This document shows, in pieces, positions 63,911 through 64,000 of a stretch of 64,000 bases of DNA. Under the pieces are notes generated by a model. The model made no database searches. It was not told the DNA's origin and saw only the letters and a program-made list of their open reading frames with translations. Position 1 is the first letter of the stretch, and each line of letters opens with the position of its first letter. Source of the stretch: Pseudomonas sp. SST3 (lineage in GTDB: Bacteria > Pseudomonadota > Gammaproteobacteria > Pseudomonadales > Pseudomonadaceae); NCBI RefSeq assembly GCF_003325755.1, contig NZ_QORI02000003.1, positions 62,001-126,000 of the forward strand. Reading direction: 5' to 3'. Position numbers and translations under genes: made by a program.

Positions 63911-64000
63911 CACCGCCCGACGCCGGAGCCAATACGCCAGCAGTAGCGGGCATTAGGGCTTTGTATTCAATCCCAAGGCTTGCCGCGCGTCCTGGCCGTA

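Overview
The window reads as chromosome of a gamma-proteobacterium of the Pseudomonas group, most likely the Pseudomonas stutzeri (Stutzerimonas) branch. The DNA is GC-rich, genes are densely packed, and from rpoS (about 21.5 kb) to glnD (63.9 kb) the gene order matches, as I recall it, the P. aeruginosa block PA3621-PA3658. Genus-level assignment is inference from that synteny and from protein resemblance; no search was run.

Layout. 1-20.9 kb is variable 'accessory' chromosome. It holds a cell-wall synthase cut by the window edge; a minus-strand run of a GST, a flavin-type split-barrel protein and a metal-site-less beta-lactamase-fold protein, with a divergent TetR regulator; a single-adaptor RND efflux pump with its own TetR regulator and operator; dgt, eamA, a YebC-family gene, yajD, a universal stress protein and a truncated globin; then a two-gene HAM1-like + SIR2-like unit (15642-16994), the best candidate for a little-described defence system. 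An outer-membrane barrel, an SSS symporter, a GNAT and a Nudix gene follow. 20.9-21.5 kb carries the GacA-controlled small RNA RsmZ with a perfect upstream GacA box.

21.5-27.4 kb is the stationary-phase/repair cluster ispF-truD-surE-pcm-popT(DUF368)-nlpD-rpoS, all on the minus strand. 27.6-34 kb holds an ArsR-xenobiotic reductase pair, the formaldehyde detoxification genes fghA and adhC with divergent gfnR, and an HPF + bacterial eRF1-like (baeRF) pair. 34-40.4 kb is pyrG-kdsA-eno-ftsB-ispD and tilS. 40.6-60.1 kb is the large conserved envelope/translation run rpsB-tsf-pyrH-frr-uppS-cdsA-dxr-rseP-bamA-skp-lpxD-fabZ-lpxA-lpxB-rnhB-dnaE-accA. map and glnD (60.4-63.9 kb) diverge from rpsB.

Things standing out: (1) the HAM1-like/SIR2 pair, in which the SIR2 NAD site is intact but the HAM1 catalytic Asp is His, resembling the KomB-KomC part of the Kongming anti-phage system without a visible deaminase partner; (2) a one-base frameshift in essential bamA, probably a sequence error; (3) RsmZ next to rpoS with GacA box, promoter, GGA-loop hairpins and terminator all readable, and a hexanucleotide repeat just upstream; (4) the HPF-baeRF module; (5) a beta-lactamase-fold protein that has lost its zinc ligands. 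No CRISPR array, tRNA, rRNA, prophage or insertion sequence was seen.
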